64,000 bases of DNA. Origin: JBDTSW01 sp963782605 (GTDB lineage Bacteria; Actinomycetota; Thermoleophilia; Solirubrobacterales; 70-9). Shown here one piece after another: positions 8,707 through 18,309 of this stretch. Made by a program: the position numbers and the translations under genes. The stretch spans positions 1 to 64,000 of the forward strand of contig CAWAKK010000006.1 in NCBI GenBank assembly GCA_963782605.1. The letters run 5' to 3'. Positions within the stretch are counted from its first letter, which is position 1. Each line of letters starts with the position of its first letter. Below the pieces are notes generated by a model. It was not told the origin of the DNA. It worked only from the letters and a program-made list of their open reading frames with translations, and did not search any database.

Positions 8707-9679
8707 GTGATCGTCGACGCCGCCAGGTACGTGGACGGCAAGCGCGAAGGTGGCCGGCTGCCGATCGACGGCATCGGCGAGGCCGCGAGCGGCCCGGACG
8801 CGTTCGTGTGGATCGGGCTGCACGACCCATCGCCCGAAGAGCTCGTCGGTGGTCGACCAGGAGTTCGGCATCCACGCACTGGTGCTCGAGGACGCACTCT
8901 CGCCCCCACCAGCGTCCCAAGCTGGAGGACTACGGCGACACGCACCTGGTGGTCCTGAAGACCGCCGGTCTACCAGGAACCTGATCGGCTGTCGTTCGCC
9001 GAGCTGCAGCTCATCGTGAGCCATCACTTCGTGGTGACGGTGCGCCACGGCCCGGCCAGCCCGCTCAGCGAGGTGCGCAAGCGGCTCGAGCAGAACCCCG
9101 AGCTGCTCGCCCATGGACCCGCCGCGGTCCTGTACGCCGTGCTGGACCGGGTCGTCGACGACTACGCGCCCGGTGATCGACCAGCTCGACAAGGACGTCG
9201 GCGAGGTCGAGAACGACGTGTTCAGCGACGAGCGGACGAACCCGGCGCGCCGGATCTACCAGCTGAAGCGCCAGCTGCTCGACTTCACCCGCTTCATGCA
9301 GCCGCTCGAGGACGTGCTCGAGCCGCTGGCCCGCAGCAACCCGAAGTGGTGCCCGACGGCTCTGTCGCCGTACTACCGCGACGTCGCCGACCACCTGCGA
9401 CGCGTGTACACCCGCACGCAGATGCTCGTGCAGCTGCTGTCCGACGCACTCAGCGCCAACCTGGCGCAGGCCGGTGTCCGCCAGAACGACGACATGCGCA
9501 CGATCTCGGCCTGGGCGGCGATCTTCGCCGCGCCCACGTTGCTCGCCGGGGTGTGGGGCATGAACTTCGAGCACATGCCCGAGCTGGACGAGTGGTGGGG
9601 CTACCCGCTGGCCGTGCTCATCATGGTCGGCGTGGCGTGCGGCCTCTACCGCCAGTTCAAGCGGTCGGGCTGGCTGTAG
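8707..9679 (+). CDS. corA: Magnesium/cobalt transporter CorA, frame-broken
   Basis: The C-terminal membrane part is intact: a helix with AAIFAAPTLLAGVWGMNFEH, where GMN is the CorA selectivity motif, then YPLAVLIMVGVACGLYRQF and a short basic tail. The cytoplasmic N-terminal domain starts VIVDAARYVDGKREGG at a GTG and includes AFVWIGLHDPSPEEL, but changes frame near 8,850, 8,908, 8,968 and 9,170. The restored protein of ~320 residues matches family length. CorA forms pentameric Mg2+ channels in the inner membrane. Confidence 0.85.
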
Positions 9680-10770
9680 GGCGCGCCACCGCTGCTGGCC
9701 GCGGCGCGCCGAGGACACCTGACCGCACCACCACGACGGCGACCCCGATCGCGACGCCGGCAGCCAGCGCCGTGCCGGCCCGGTCGATCGGCGCGGCCAG
9801 CACGCGTCGGCAGGACGGCATGGGACAGCACCGGAAGCCGCATCGAGCACCCAACCCGCCAGCAGGCAGGCCGACCCGAGTGCAGCGATCGAGCGCGGCC
9901 CGTGCCCGGTGGGTGAGGGCCGCGACGACGCTGATCGCTGCGGCGACGAGGGCGCCGAGCGGCAGCAGCCAGGTGACCGGCGTGCCACCGGCGGCCGGCG
10001 GCACGGCCTCGTGGGTGGCCCACCCGGCGACGCGTCGCCAGACCGGCCGCGGTCAACGTGGCGATCGAGATCGTCGGCACCGGCCAGCGAGCGCCGATCA
10101 GCACGACGAGGATGGCGACGACGGCGATCGCCACGTACCAGGGCACGGGGGACGGGGCGTCGAGCAGGTCGAGGTGCCCCGACAGCGTCGTCGGCCGACC
10201 GTCGACGCAGCAGGTCCACCGACCAGTCACCGTCGGGTCCCCCGAGGTCGACCCGACCCGAGCGGTCCGTCACCGACGGGGGCTTGCTCGGCGACATCCA
10301 GTGGATGCGATGGTCGTGCCAGACGTGGGAGCCGTCGTCGCCGACCGTGGTCCAGTCGGCCCGAAGGCCCGGTTCGAGCACGCGGGCCGGGACGTCGGCG
10401 CCGTACCGGGAGTCGTTGTAGTAGTAGCCGACGGCGTTGCGGTTCAGCTGGACGGTGCCGTCGCGCTCGATGCGCAGGTAGGGGCGGGCGTCACGCTCGC
10501 CGGGCTGCCTGGCATCGAGGACGAGCACCTCGTGGCCGTCGCTGGACAGCTCGAGGAACCCGTCGCCCCCGACCACCTTCGCGGTCACGCCGGCGGGCAG
10601 CGCGCGGCTGCGACGCCGGTCACCTCCGACCGGTAGTTCGTCGGCTCGGCGGGATCGGCGGACGCCACGTCCGGCGTCAACGCCAGCGTGGCGAGGACCA
10701 CCAGGACGCCTGCCGCGAGCCGCTGACGCAAGCGGCGTGAGCGCGCGAGGGAGCAGACGGTGGCCGGCAC
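9657..10770 (-). CDS. Secreted/membrane protein of the actinobacterial 'HDHRIHWMSP' family, frame-broken
   Basis: A signal peptide (RQRLAAGVLVVLATLALTP, then VASADPAEP) is followed by NYRSEVTGV and, after a frame break near 10,600, by GVTAKVVGGDGFLELSSDGH and WHDHRIHWMSPSKPPS. The C-terminal part, in two more frames, has several helices, including WYVAIAVVAILVVLIGARW and VTWLLPLGALVAAAISVVAA. I know this combination from hypothetical actinobacterial membrane proteins without assigned function. The His-rich segment HDHRIHW could bind metal. Its 3' end overlaps the end of corA, which converges on it. Confidence 0.5.
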
Positions 10771-10859
10771 GACGTGGTGGTCGTTGCTGACGGTCCCCTG
10801 GTTCCCGGCGGGGCGCGTGACCGATGGCGCCAGGCGTGCCGCGAGTCCGCTCCGCCCGG

Positions 10860-11625
10860 TCAGGCGAGGAGCCGGAGCAGATCGTCGTGGAGGTGGCCGT
10901 TCGTGGCCAGCCCGCTGCCGCCTCCGGGGTCGTTCGTCGCCGTCGAGGCCGCTGAAGCGACCGCCCGCCTCGGCCAGGATGACCGGCATCGGCGCGAGGT
11001 CGTACAGCTCGGCGATCGGGTCGTACATGGCCTCCACCCGGCCGGTGGCCACGAGCACGTAGCCGTAGCCGTCGCCCCAGGTGCGCAGCTGCATGCCGGC
11101 CCGCTTGACCCGCGAGCAGGACGTCGTCGTCCCAGCGGCTGAAGCCGCTGCTGGTCAGGTAGGAGCCGGCCATCTCGGCCCGGTCGTTCACCCGGGCCGG
11201 CTCGCCGTTGCAGAAGCACCCGAGGCCGCGCGCCGCGTAGACGGTCTCGCCGAGCGCCGGCATGTTGATGACGCCGACGGCGATGCCGTCGTCGTCCTCG
11301 ACGGCGACGAGGTTGGTGTACAGCGGCACCCCGTGGGTGAAGGCCTTGGTCCCGTCGATGGGGTCGATGATCCATCGACGACCGGACGTGCCGATCTTCT
11401 CGGCTTCCTCCTCGCCGAAGATCCCGTCGTCGGGGTGGCGCTTCTCGAGCTCTTCGCGCAGGAGGCGCTCGGCGCCCTTGTCGGCGACGGTGACCGGTGT
11501 CCCGTCCCCCTTCTGCTCGATCTCCAGGTCGACGTTGCGGAAGTAGCGCAGCGTCGAGCTCGCCGGCCGGCTGGTGTGAGCTCGACGGCTTCGTCGAGGA
11601 GCGTCTGGTCGACGGGGGCGGTCAT
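10860..11625 (-). CDS. hisN: Histidinol-phosphatase of the inositol-monophosphatase superfamily, frame-broken
   Basis: The superfamily metal motifs are present: GIFGEEEAEK and WIIDPIDGTKAF, plus the C-terminal WGDGYGYVLVATGRVEAMYD segment. The W-G-D/x-Y-G-Y pattern and the 250-residue length fit HisN-type histidinol-phosphate phosphatases better than general inositol monophosphatases. The sequence starts MTAPVDQTLLDEAVELT at the ATG at 11,625. It switches frame near 11,565, 11,125 and 10,930, and the last part (GLATNGHLHDDLLRLLA) ends at 10,860. No other his genes are visible. Confidence 0.75.
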
Positions 11626-11699
11626 GCGGGCATCATCGCATGCGCCCGTCGTCGTCAGAACCGGTCGCGGTAGGCAGGGCCCGGTGCGAATCGTGCGGA

Positions 11700-13226
11700 T
11701 CAGGTGCGGTGTAGCCCGCCGGCTCGCCGGAGGCGCTCCAGCCAGGTGTCGTACGTCGACGCGGTGGGGCCGCGTCGGAGCATGGCCTCGAAGACCATGA
11801 TCAGCAGCATCTCGCCGTGGAGCGCCATCTTGGCCACGTCGGACTGGGAGATCACCACCAGCAGCTCGGCGCGGCTCGGCACCGGCTCGGGTCCACACGA
11901 GGGCGCTGTCGATCTCGGCGGCGGTGGGCGCACGGCCCAGCACCCGCGTGAGGGCCGTGGTGGCGAACTGGATGTCGCTGCCGCCGAACCGGGCCTGCAG
12001 CTCGGGCTTGGCGAGGTACGCCGCCGCCTGGGTGGACAGCGAGCCGCCGACGCGCAGACGGCGGGCCCAGATGATCAGGTTGCGGTCGGGCATGCGGTCG
12101 TAGACGGCGAGCCAGAGCCGCGAGACCGAGCCCATGGGCCCGAGCGACTCGGGCAGGCCGAGGAGCTGCTGGATCGCCTGCTCGGCGGTGATCTCGCCGC
12201 TGCCCAGCCGCCGCTTCCAGACCGGCAGACCCCGTTCGGAGATCGGCCGGTCGAGGATGTCCACGCTCTGCTGGACGATGAACGGTCCCGGCGAGGTCCA
12301 CGGGTCGAACGCGTCGGCGGGCGGTGCCGGGAAGGCGCCCGGGTCGGCGGCGACCCGGAGTGAGGGCGCGGCGTTGACGGCGGACGCGTTCCACACGCTC
12401 TCGTTCGGCATGCGGATCTCGAAGTGGAGGTGTGGGCGGTGCCCTCGGCGTTGCCGCTGTCACCCAGGTAGGCGACGTGCTGGCCCTTCCGGACGCGACT
12501 CGCCGACGGCCGAGGCCCGGGGCGAAGGCGTGATCGAACCGGTTCGCCCCGTCGTCGGTGCCCGGCGTGTCGTTGTTGATGTGGAGGTAGTCGTAGTACC
12601 AGCCGTCGTCGCCCTTGATGTAGAGCGAGTTGCCGGAGGCCTGGTGACGCAGGACGACCACGGTGCCGTCGACTGCCGAGACCAGCGGCTGCATCTTCCG
12701 GCCCATGAGGTCCTGGCCCTCGTGGCGACGGCCGTCGGACCGCGGTGCGAGGTAGGTGTCGGTCCACGAGACCTCGCCGATGACCGGGAAGACGATCGGC
12801 CGGACGTAGACCGCATCGGCGGGCTGCGGCGGCAGGAAGGAGAAGTCCCGCTGTGGCGCCGTGCTCGCGACCGGGGGAGGCGGGGTCGGCGCAGTGGTCG
12901 CCGGCGGCGCCGTCGCGGGCGGTGGCGTCGTGGGGATCGGCCGGATGGTGGTCGGAGGCCGTGTCGTCGTCGGGGGGCGAGTGGTCGAGGGTGGCCGGGT
13001 GGTCGTCGGGGGCCGGGTGGTGGTCGTCGGGGGTCGGGTGGTGGTCGTCGCCGGCCGCGTCGTCGTGGTGGACGTCGGCCGGGTCGTGCTCGTGGGCTCG
13101 GACGTCGGGACGGTCTGGGCCGCGGCAGGGGCGACCGTGGCCAGCAGGCCGACGACGACGCCGGTGGCGGCGGCGCGCGAGTCGCCGGCGGCGACGCAAG
13201 GTCCGCAGAGGGCTGTGCAGGGTCAT
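11700..13226 (-). CDS. Secreted M23 metallopeptidase with Pro/Thr-rich linker and DUF4214-like C-terminus, frame-broken
   Basis: The protein begins MTLHSPLRTLRRRRRLAR, then a hydrophobic signal segment in a shifted frame, then a Thr/Pro/Arg-rich stretch (about 12,890-13,090) of TTRPPTTTRPP-type repeats. The M23 domain follows with the zinc motif HEGQD (HxxxD), SAVDGTVVVLRHQASGNSLY and, after a break near 12,440, the H-x-L-H-F-E motif. The remaining ~240 residues are helical with PVWKRRLGSGEITAEQAIQQ and LTRVLGRAPTAAEIDSALVW, typical of DUF4214. The family cuts peptidoglycan peptides outside the cell. Another break lies near 11,885. The reading is a single gene because the segments join in order. 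Confidence 0.7.
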
Positions 13227-13399
13227 GGTGCTACCGGAGTGGGGTGCGGGGGACTGGTCCGAGGCCAACCGACCCGGCAGGACCGGACGTGACGGTACGG
13301 TTACGAAACCGTGGCGGCAAACCGTGGCGCCCTGACCTGGGTGATCCGATCGTTTCAGCGCGGATTCTCAGTCGTTCCCAATCTCGGTAGGGTGCGGGC

Positions 13400-13473
13400 A
13401 TGCGTGACGACGTCCACACCGCGGTCGCCGAGCGGCTGCGGGGGAGCGGGCAGCGCTACACGAGCAATCGGCG
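13400..13473 (+). CDS. Fur-family metal regulator, N-terminal fragment cut by a join
   Basis: The ATG at 13,400 opens MRDDVHTAVAERLRGSGQRY, followed by TSNRRA, the first helix of Fur/Zur/PerR-type regulators. After 13,473 the plus-strand frame has no Fur sequence; instead the minus strand encodes a sulfatase. The metal-binding half is missing, so the metal cannot be inferred. Confidence 0.65.
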
Positions 13474-13682
13474 GGCTTGTTGTGGCAGTACTGGCCGGTG
13501 AGCAACGACGCGCGAGAGCCCGAGCAGGTCGGCGCCGCGCAGAACGCCTCGCGGAAGAGCACCCCCTGGTCGGCCAGGAGCTGGATGTTCGGCGTCGGCA
13601 CCTGGAAGCCGTACGGCTGCACGTAGCGGCCGGTGTCGTGGGAGTGGATATAGAGGATGTTCGGCGGTGTGGCTGGGCTCAA
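13473..13682 (-). CDS. Sulfatase, N-terminal fragment cut by a join
   Basis: About 70 residues of a formylglycine-dependent sulfatase are present: NILYIHSHDTGRYVQPYG (metal-binding Asp region), TPNIQLLADQGVLFREAF and the modification site CSGSRASLLTGQYCHN. The catalytic Cys of C-S-G-S-R would be converted to formylglycine. No ATG is in frame; the TTG at 13,682 is chosen because AGGA lies five bases upstream. The gene stops at the join near 13,473, leaving about 15% of a normal sulfatase. It diverges from the metallo-beta-lactamase gene of piece C and shares its high GC at third codon positions, so I assign it to piece C. Confidence 0.75.
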
Positions 13683-13746
13683 GTCGTTCCTCGGATTGGC
13701 GCGGTGGAGCTTTGTTGACTGGATAAGTCTAGAAGCTCGCTGGCGA

Positions 13747-13752
13747 TAACGT
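13747..13752 (+). promoter_or_regulatory. -10 box (TAACGT), leaderless-type start
   Basis: TAACGT ends eight bases before the ATG at 13,761, and no Shine-Dalgarno sequence lies between. This is the arrangement of leaderless mRNAs in actinobacteria. Confidence 0.4.
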
Positions 13753-13760
13753 GCCGCGCC

Positions 13761-15138
13761 ATGCTGTTCCGGCAGGTTTTGCACGAGGACCTCGGTTGCG
13801 CCTCCTACCTGATCGGCGACGACGGGGTCGCCGCAGTGGTCGATCCGCAGTGGGACATCGACCCCTACCTGCGCCTCGGCCGCCTTCACGGAGTGCGGAT
13901 CGAGCACGTGCTCGAGACCCACAACCACGCCGATCACGTCTCCGGGCACGGGCGACTCGCGGCCGCCACCGGCGCGACCGTCCACGTTCATGAGGACGCC
14001 GGCGTCGACTACCCCCACGAGGCCTTCGCCGACGGCTGGCGGCTCGAGCTGGGCGAGCTTGCCCTGGAGGCGCTCCACACGCCCGGCCATCGGCCGGAGC
14101 ACACCTCCTTCCTCATCCGCGACGCCTCGGGCGAGCCGTGGGCGCTCCTCGGCGGCGACTCGCTCTTCTGCGGCGATGTGGCCCGGCCCGACCTCGCGAT
14201 CGAGAAGGCCGAGGGTGCGCGCGAGATCTTCACCTCGCTTCACGATCGCGTCCTTGCGCTCGGCGACGACGTCGAGCTCTGGCCCGGGCACCTCGGCGGG
14301 TCGATGTGCGGCTCGGGAGCGATCGACAACAAGAGCTCCTCGACGATCGGCTACGAGCGCCGGCACAACCCCGCGCTCGCGATCACCGACCCCGAGGAGT
14401 TCGTGCGCTCGACGCTCGCGAGCCTGGGCGAGCAGCCCCCGCATGTCCAGCACGTGGTCGCGCTCAACCGCGGGCCCTTCCGGGAGGAGACGTCGGCGCC
14501 CGTTGCCGCTCAGCCCGCGCGGGGTCGAAAGCGCGGTCGACGACGGCGCCATCGTCGTCGACGCCCGCACGAACGAGCAGTTCGACGAGGCCCACATTCC
14601 CTGCGCGATCTCGGCGTCCGCATACGACACCGGCTTCGCGACGAAGGTCGCTCGGGTCGTCGATCCGGATGCCAAGCTGGTCGTGGTCGCCGCATCCGAC
14701 GGCTACGAGATGGAGGCGGCGGAGCTCCTCGGGGCCGTGGGGCTGCGCGTCGCCGGCTTCCTCGAGGGCGGGATGACCGCGTGGCGCTCGGAGGGCAGAT
14801 CCGTGGCCCGGATCGAGCTGATCGATGTCGACGAGCTCGCCGCGCGGCTCGAGACGGACGATCCCCCGCTCGTTCTCGACGTGCGCGACGCCGACGAGTA
14901 CGCCGAGGGGCACATCCCGGGCTCGGTCCATATCCCCTTCGGGGAGCTCGGCGACCGCCTCGACGAGCTCCCGCGCGAAGGCGCGATCGCGGCCGTGTGC
15001 TCAGGCGGAAAGCGCTCCGGGCTCGGCGCCTCGATCCTCCAGCGCGAGGGCTTCGAGCGCGTGGTCCACGTCGCCCACGGCGGGGTCGGGACGTGGCGAC
15101 GTCAGGGACGTCCCGTCGAGGGCCGGAACCAGGCGTAG
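13761..15138 (+). CDS. Metallo-beta-lactamase-fold hydrolase with two rhodanese domains, one frame break
   Basis: Residues 1-~235 are an ETHE1/glyoxalase II-type metallo-beta-lactamase domain with the metal motif THNHADHVSGHGRL, the HTPGHRPEHTSF histidine and the GDSLFCGDVARPDL aspartate. Two rhodanese domains follow. The first (VDARTNEQFDEAHIPCAISA) has VVVAASDGYEMEAAELL where the catalytic cysteine loop should be, so it is probably inactive. The second keeps the loop, VCSGGKRSGLGASIL. Such fusions handle persulfides or thiosulfate. A one-base indel in the CCC run near 14,499-14,501 breaks the frame between the hydrolase and the first rhodanese. Restored length is about 458 residues. Confidence 0.85.
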
Positions 15139-15226
15139 ACGCCGGCGCTATCTGCGCCCGGGATCACTGCGGCCGCCAGGCCAGTTATACGGGCATGAAT
15201 GACCGCACTGGACTGCGCCGCTTGCG

Positions 15227-15232
15227 TACCCT
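15227..15232 (+). promoter_or_regulatory. -10 box (TACCCT), leaderless-type start
   Basis: TACCCT lies six bases upstream of the GroES-like ATG at 15,239, without a ribosome-binding site. Confidence 0.4.
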
Positions 15233-15238
15233 CGTGCC

Positions 15239-15595
15239 ATGCCGCGGCACAACCTGCGACCGCTCTTCGACCGCGTGGTGATCAAGGAGCTCGAGCCCGA
15301 CCGGATGCGCGGCTCTGGGCTTGTGGTGCCGCCCGGCACCACGGAGGCCCCGCCGCAGCAGGGGATCGTGCTCGAGGTCGGGCCCGGGGTCGACTGGTGG
15401 GAGCAGGCCGGCGTGAAGATGCCGGTGCGGCCAGGCGACCACGTCTTCTTCCCCGCCTCAGCGGGCGCCTGGGTCGAGGTCGACGAGGAGCGCCTGCTCG
15501 TCTGTCGCGTGGTGGAGCTTCTGGGCGTGCTCGAGGAGGTCGCTGACAAACCCGGCAGCGGCCCTGAGCTGAACGACGCCCTGCACGAGGACTGA
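15239..15595 (+). CDS. GroES-like (Cpn10) protein
   Basis: This 118-residue protein has the Cpn10 fold signature: RPLFDRVVIKELEPDR at the start, a mobile-loop region RGSGLVVPPGTTEAPPQQGI, then VRPGDHVFFPASAG and ERLLVCRVVELLGVLEE. It is about 20 residues longer than GroES because of a C-terminal tail (ADKPGSGPELNDALHED). Usual GroES proteins are encoded next to GroEL, which is absent here. It may be a second, specialised co-chaperonin. The ATG at 15,239 fits the -10 box six bases upstream. Confidence 0.8.
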   Translation: MPRHNLRPLFDRVVIKELEPDRMRGSGLVVPPGTTEAPPQQGIVLEVGPGVDWWEQAGVKMPVRPGDHVFFPASAGAWVEVDEERLLVCRVVELLGVLEEVADKPGSGPELNDALHED

Positions 15596-15600
15596 GCCGC

Positions 15601-16107
15601 CTACCTCCGGCCCGCCAGGAACTCGAACGTCCACAGCTTGTTGCCCAGAAAGTTGACGGGCATCGCGACGGCCACGGCGATCGCCTGGGAGGGCAGCTCT
15701 GCGAGCTCGGCGCCGTCGACCAGCAGCGCGAGCACGCCGAGGTTGACGCCGAGGCCGATCAGGCTGACCGCGAGAAACCGCCAGGCCTGCTCGCCCGCGT
15801 GGCCGCCCGCGGCGTCGAAGGTCCAGTGGCGGTTGAGCAGGAAGTTGTTGGTGACCGCGACCAGGAAGGCGCCGATCGCGGCGGCGATGTGGTGGACGCC
15901 AATCCCCTCGACGAGGATCGCGAAGACGATCAGGTTGACCGCGTAGCCCGTGGCCCCGACCACTCCGAACTTGAAGAGCTGGACCCAGTTGGTCGGCTCG
16001 CGCGCGCCGATCCCGATCCGTCGCAACAGAGCCCAGCTGCGATGGGCCGCGTAGGCGAGGGGGCTCTGCGGCTCCCTCGGGGGAGCCGTCTCGACGGCGT
16101 CGGTCAT
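15601..16107 (-). CDS. GtrA-family membrane protein
   Basis: This 168-residue protein has four helices, with the GtrA landmarks FKFGVVGATGYAVNLIVFAI, NNFLLNRHWTFDAAGG and NFLGNKLWTFEFLAGRR at the C-terminus. GtrA proteins are thought to help move lipid-linked sugars across the membrane for surface glycans. The ATG at 16,107 lies five bases after the stop of the upstream phosphatase-superfamily gene, so they form an operon. No glycosyltransferase partner is adjacent. Confidence 0.9.
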   Translation of the reverse strand: MTDAVETAPPREPQSPLAYAAHRSWALLRRIGIGAREPTNWVQLFKFGVVGATGYAVNLIVFAILVEGIGVHHIAAAIGAFLVAVTNNFLLNRHWTFDAAGGHAGEQAWRFLAVSLIGLGVNLGVLALLVDGAELAELPSQAIAVAVAMPVNFLGNKLWTFEFLAGRR

Positions 16108-16111
16108 GGGC

Positions 16112-17726
16112 TCAGGATCGTAGGGCGGGGTCCGCCGCGGTCTGGGCGTTCTCGGCCTCCCGGCGCGCGGCAACTCCGAAGTGATCCGCGACGAGCTCGG
16201 CGATGTCGCTGATTCGCCACTGCTCGCGCGTGTCGGCGAGCCCCGGCTCGCAGCCCACGAGGAGAAGCGGCAACAGGGAGTCCTCGGCCTCGAGTGCGCC
16301 GTGGCTGCCACCGCCGGCGTGTGTCATGCCGCCCCAGTCCAGGGTCTCAAAGCCGGGAGAGAGCGAGACGAGCAGGTCCCCGGAATGCCCCGCGACGAGC
16401 GCCGACCAAAGGCGCGCCAGGGGGTCCGGGTGGCTCTCGCTCACGACGCTGCCCGTCGCGGTGCTCGATCCCGAGGACCGAAAGCTCGCCGGCCAGATCC
16501 CAGCGGCCGCCGCGGAGGTCCTCGACGCTCGAGCCGGGCCGGAAGCGAAGCTCTCCCGCCGCACCGTTCACGCTGCCCGTGCCGGCCTCGATCACCGCCT
16601 CGACCCCTTCCAGCGAGGCGAAGCCGACGGCCGAGCGATCCACGGGCTTGCCGTCGGCGGCGGCGAGCCAGGCGGTCACGTCGACCTCACGGCGGTTTCG
16701 CATGCGCTCCCGCGCGTCGGCGTGTGCGCGCAGCCGCCGCCCGCCATCGGCGAGCACGTAGATCCCAGCAGCTCGGGCCGTCGGGCTGACCGCGATCTCG
16801 GCCGCCTCGGGGCTCTGGTCGTTGGGGCCCAGGACCCGCCACTCGTCGGCGAACACCTCCACGACGTCGAAACCTTCGTCCACGTCGGACTGGGCGTGGT
16901 CGGCGGTGAGGATCACCGTGTGCTGGTCGCAGAAGGCATCGATCCCGCCCGCGGCGTCCACGAGCTCCCCGAAGGCGGCGTCGGCGAGCGCGATCGAGGA
17001 GCTCTGCCCCTCCGGCCCGCCACGGTGGGAGTGGTAGTCGTTGTCGGGCAGGGAGAAGAGGAGGAAGTCGTAGGCGTCGTCGCGCAGGAGCTCGCGCCCA
17101 ACGCAGCCCGAGTACTCGTCGCGCGTTCCGGGACGGGCGAGGGTCGGCTTGCACGGCACTCGACGGCTCGCGTAGAGCTCGCCCCAGAAGAGCTCCTCGG
17201 GCCCCCACGTGGCGTGGTGGAACTTGGCGGCCTCGGCCGCCTTTCGCAAGAGGCCCTCGAGCCCAACCTCGTGGCGCGTGCGGCCGCGATAGACGAGGAA
17301 GGGCGTGCAGGCGCTTCGCACCCCGGCGTCGCCCAGGCGCTCGAAGATCGTCTCCACCTCGTGCGAGAGGTGGGACATGTTCAGGTTGTAGACGATGTCG
17401 TAGAGCGCCCGGAAGAGGCCGAAGGCGCGAGTCGCCTCGAGCGAGTTGCCGTACTCCACGTAGCGCTGCTCGACCCGGTGGTACCAGTTCATCCCAACGA
17501 TGTCGTGACCGGGCGAGCCGTCGGGCATCGGGCCGGGGCCGACGCCGGTGACGATGTCGGCGCTGCAGACCGGGGTGACGGTGGGGAAGGAGGAGACGCA
17601 GTCGGGGACGAGCTCGCCGCGGTCGAGCAGCGCACCGAAATTCGGGGCGTCGCCGGCGACGACGGTCCGCAGCAGCATGTCCGTGCGCAGCGAGTCGACG
17701 ACGATCAGACAGAGCTTGCGGGGCAC
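16112..17726 (-). CDS. Alkaline-phosphatase-superfamily hydrolase (nucleotide pyrophosphatase/phosphodiesterase type), one frame break
   Basis: The protein starts at a GTG as MPRKLCLIVVDSLRTDMLLR, where the Asp binds metal, with CVSSFPTVTPVCSADIVTG carrying the probable nucleophile Thr/Ser. Later metal-site motifs are LFSLPDNDYHSHRGGP and TVILTADHAQSDV. At about 16,455 the frame breaks; the continuation (WSALVAGHSGDLLVSLSPG, GGGSHGALEAEDSLLPLLLV) completes the C-terminal metal ligands (H-G). The restored enzyme has ~538 residues. No signal peptide is apparent. The substrate is unknown; a phosphodiester or phosphonate-type bond is likely. Confidence 0.8.
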
Positions 17727-17732
17727 TCTTCG

Positions 17733-17738
17733 AGGCTA
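17733..17738 (-). promoter_or_regulatory. -10 box (TAGCCT), leaderless-type start
   Basis: On the minus strand TAGCCT lies six bases before the GTG at 17,726 and there is no Shine-Dalgarno sequence. Confidence 0.4.
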
Positions 17739-17765
17739 GCGCTGGAGAGGCTTTGCGACCGCCCG

Positions 17766-18230
17766 CTAGCGCAGGATCCGCAGGCCCTCGTACTTCTCGC
17801 TCGCGCGGCGGCGGCGCTGGATCGCCATGAAGACGAGCGCGAGCGCGACCACGATCGAGACCGGCGCCGCGGGAGTGAGCGAGAGGGCCGCGAGCACGGC
17901 AGCGGCCGCGATCGCGATCACAGCGATGAGCGCCGCCGACCCGCCCTCTCCCGCACGCGCCGAGGCGCCGGCGACGACGCTGCGGATGACGACGAAGGCG
18001 AAGACGCCAACGAGCGCGCCGACGAACCAGCCCGGCCAGGCGGGGTGGTCGTTCGCCGTCTCGAGCGAGGCACCGAAGAGATACGCCGCGCCGATTCCGG
18101 CGATTACCAGGAGGACCGAGGCGACCAGCCCCTGCTCACGAGGGCTCACCGCGCCGGTGATGGCGCCGCCGATCATGCCGGCGGCGAGGGCGAGGCCGAG
18201 CCCCTGCGTGGTTGCCTCGAGGAAGTCCAT
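17766..18230 (-). CDS. Integral membrane protein, DUF4126-like
   Basis: This 154-residue protein has about five hydrophobic helices (for example LALAAGMIGGAITGAV, GLVASVLLVIAGIGAAYLFG, AALIAVIAIAAAAVLAALSL) and ends with a basic tail (RRRRASEKYEGLRILR). The size, Gly/Ala-rich helices and the start MDFLEATTQGLGLALAAGM are reminiscent of DUF4126, which I suggest only tentatively. The GC-rich gap of 39 bases to the phosphatase gene leaves room for a separate start. Confidence 0.6.
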   Translation of the reverse strand: MDFLEATTQGLGLALAAGMIGGAITGAVSPREQGLVASVLLVIAGIGAAYLFGASLETANDHPAWPGWFVGALVGVFAFVVIRSVVAGASARAGEGGSAALIAVIAIAAAAVLAALSLTPAAPVSIVVALALVFMAIQRRRRASEKYEGLRILR

Positions 18231-18309
18231 GCGGGGGCCGCAGGCTAGTGGACGCGCCGACCCCGAAAGCGAGCCCGCGACCTGCGCCGGGCGCCCCCGC
18301 GCGACCGCT

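Noticed and set aside
9065..11329. A 754-codon open frame on the minus strand
   Set aside because: It contains real pieces of hisN and the HDHRIHW protein, but also antisense of corA; it is not one gene.
12860..13292. A Val/Gly-repeat frame on the plus strand
   Set aside because: It is the shadow of the Thr/Pro-rich linker of the M23 gene.
16203..18248. A 681-codon plus-strand frame
   Set aside because: It is antisense to the phosphatase-superfamily gene and its neighbour; it shows no protein-like motifs.
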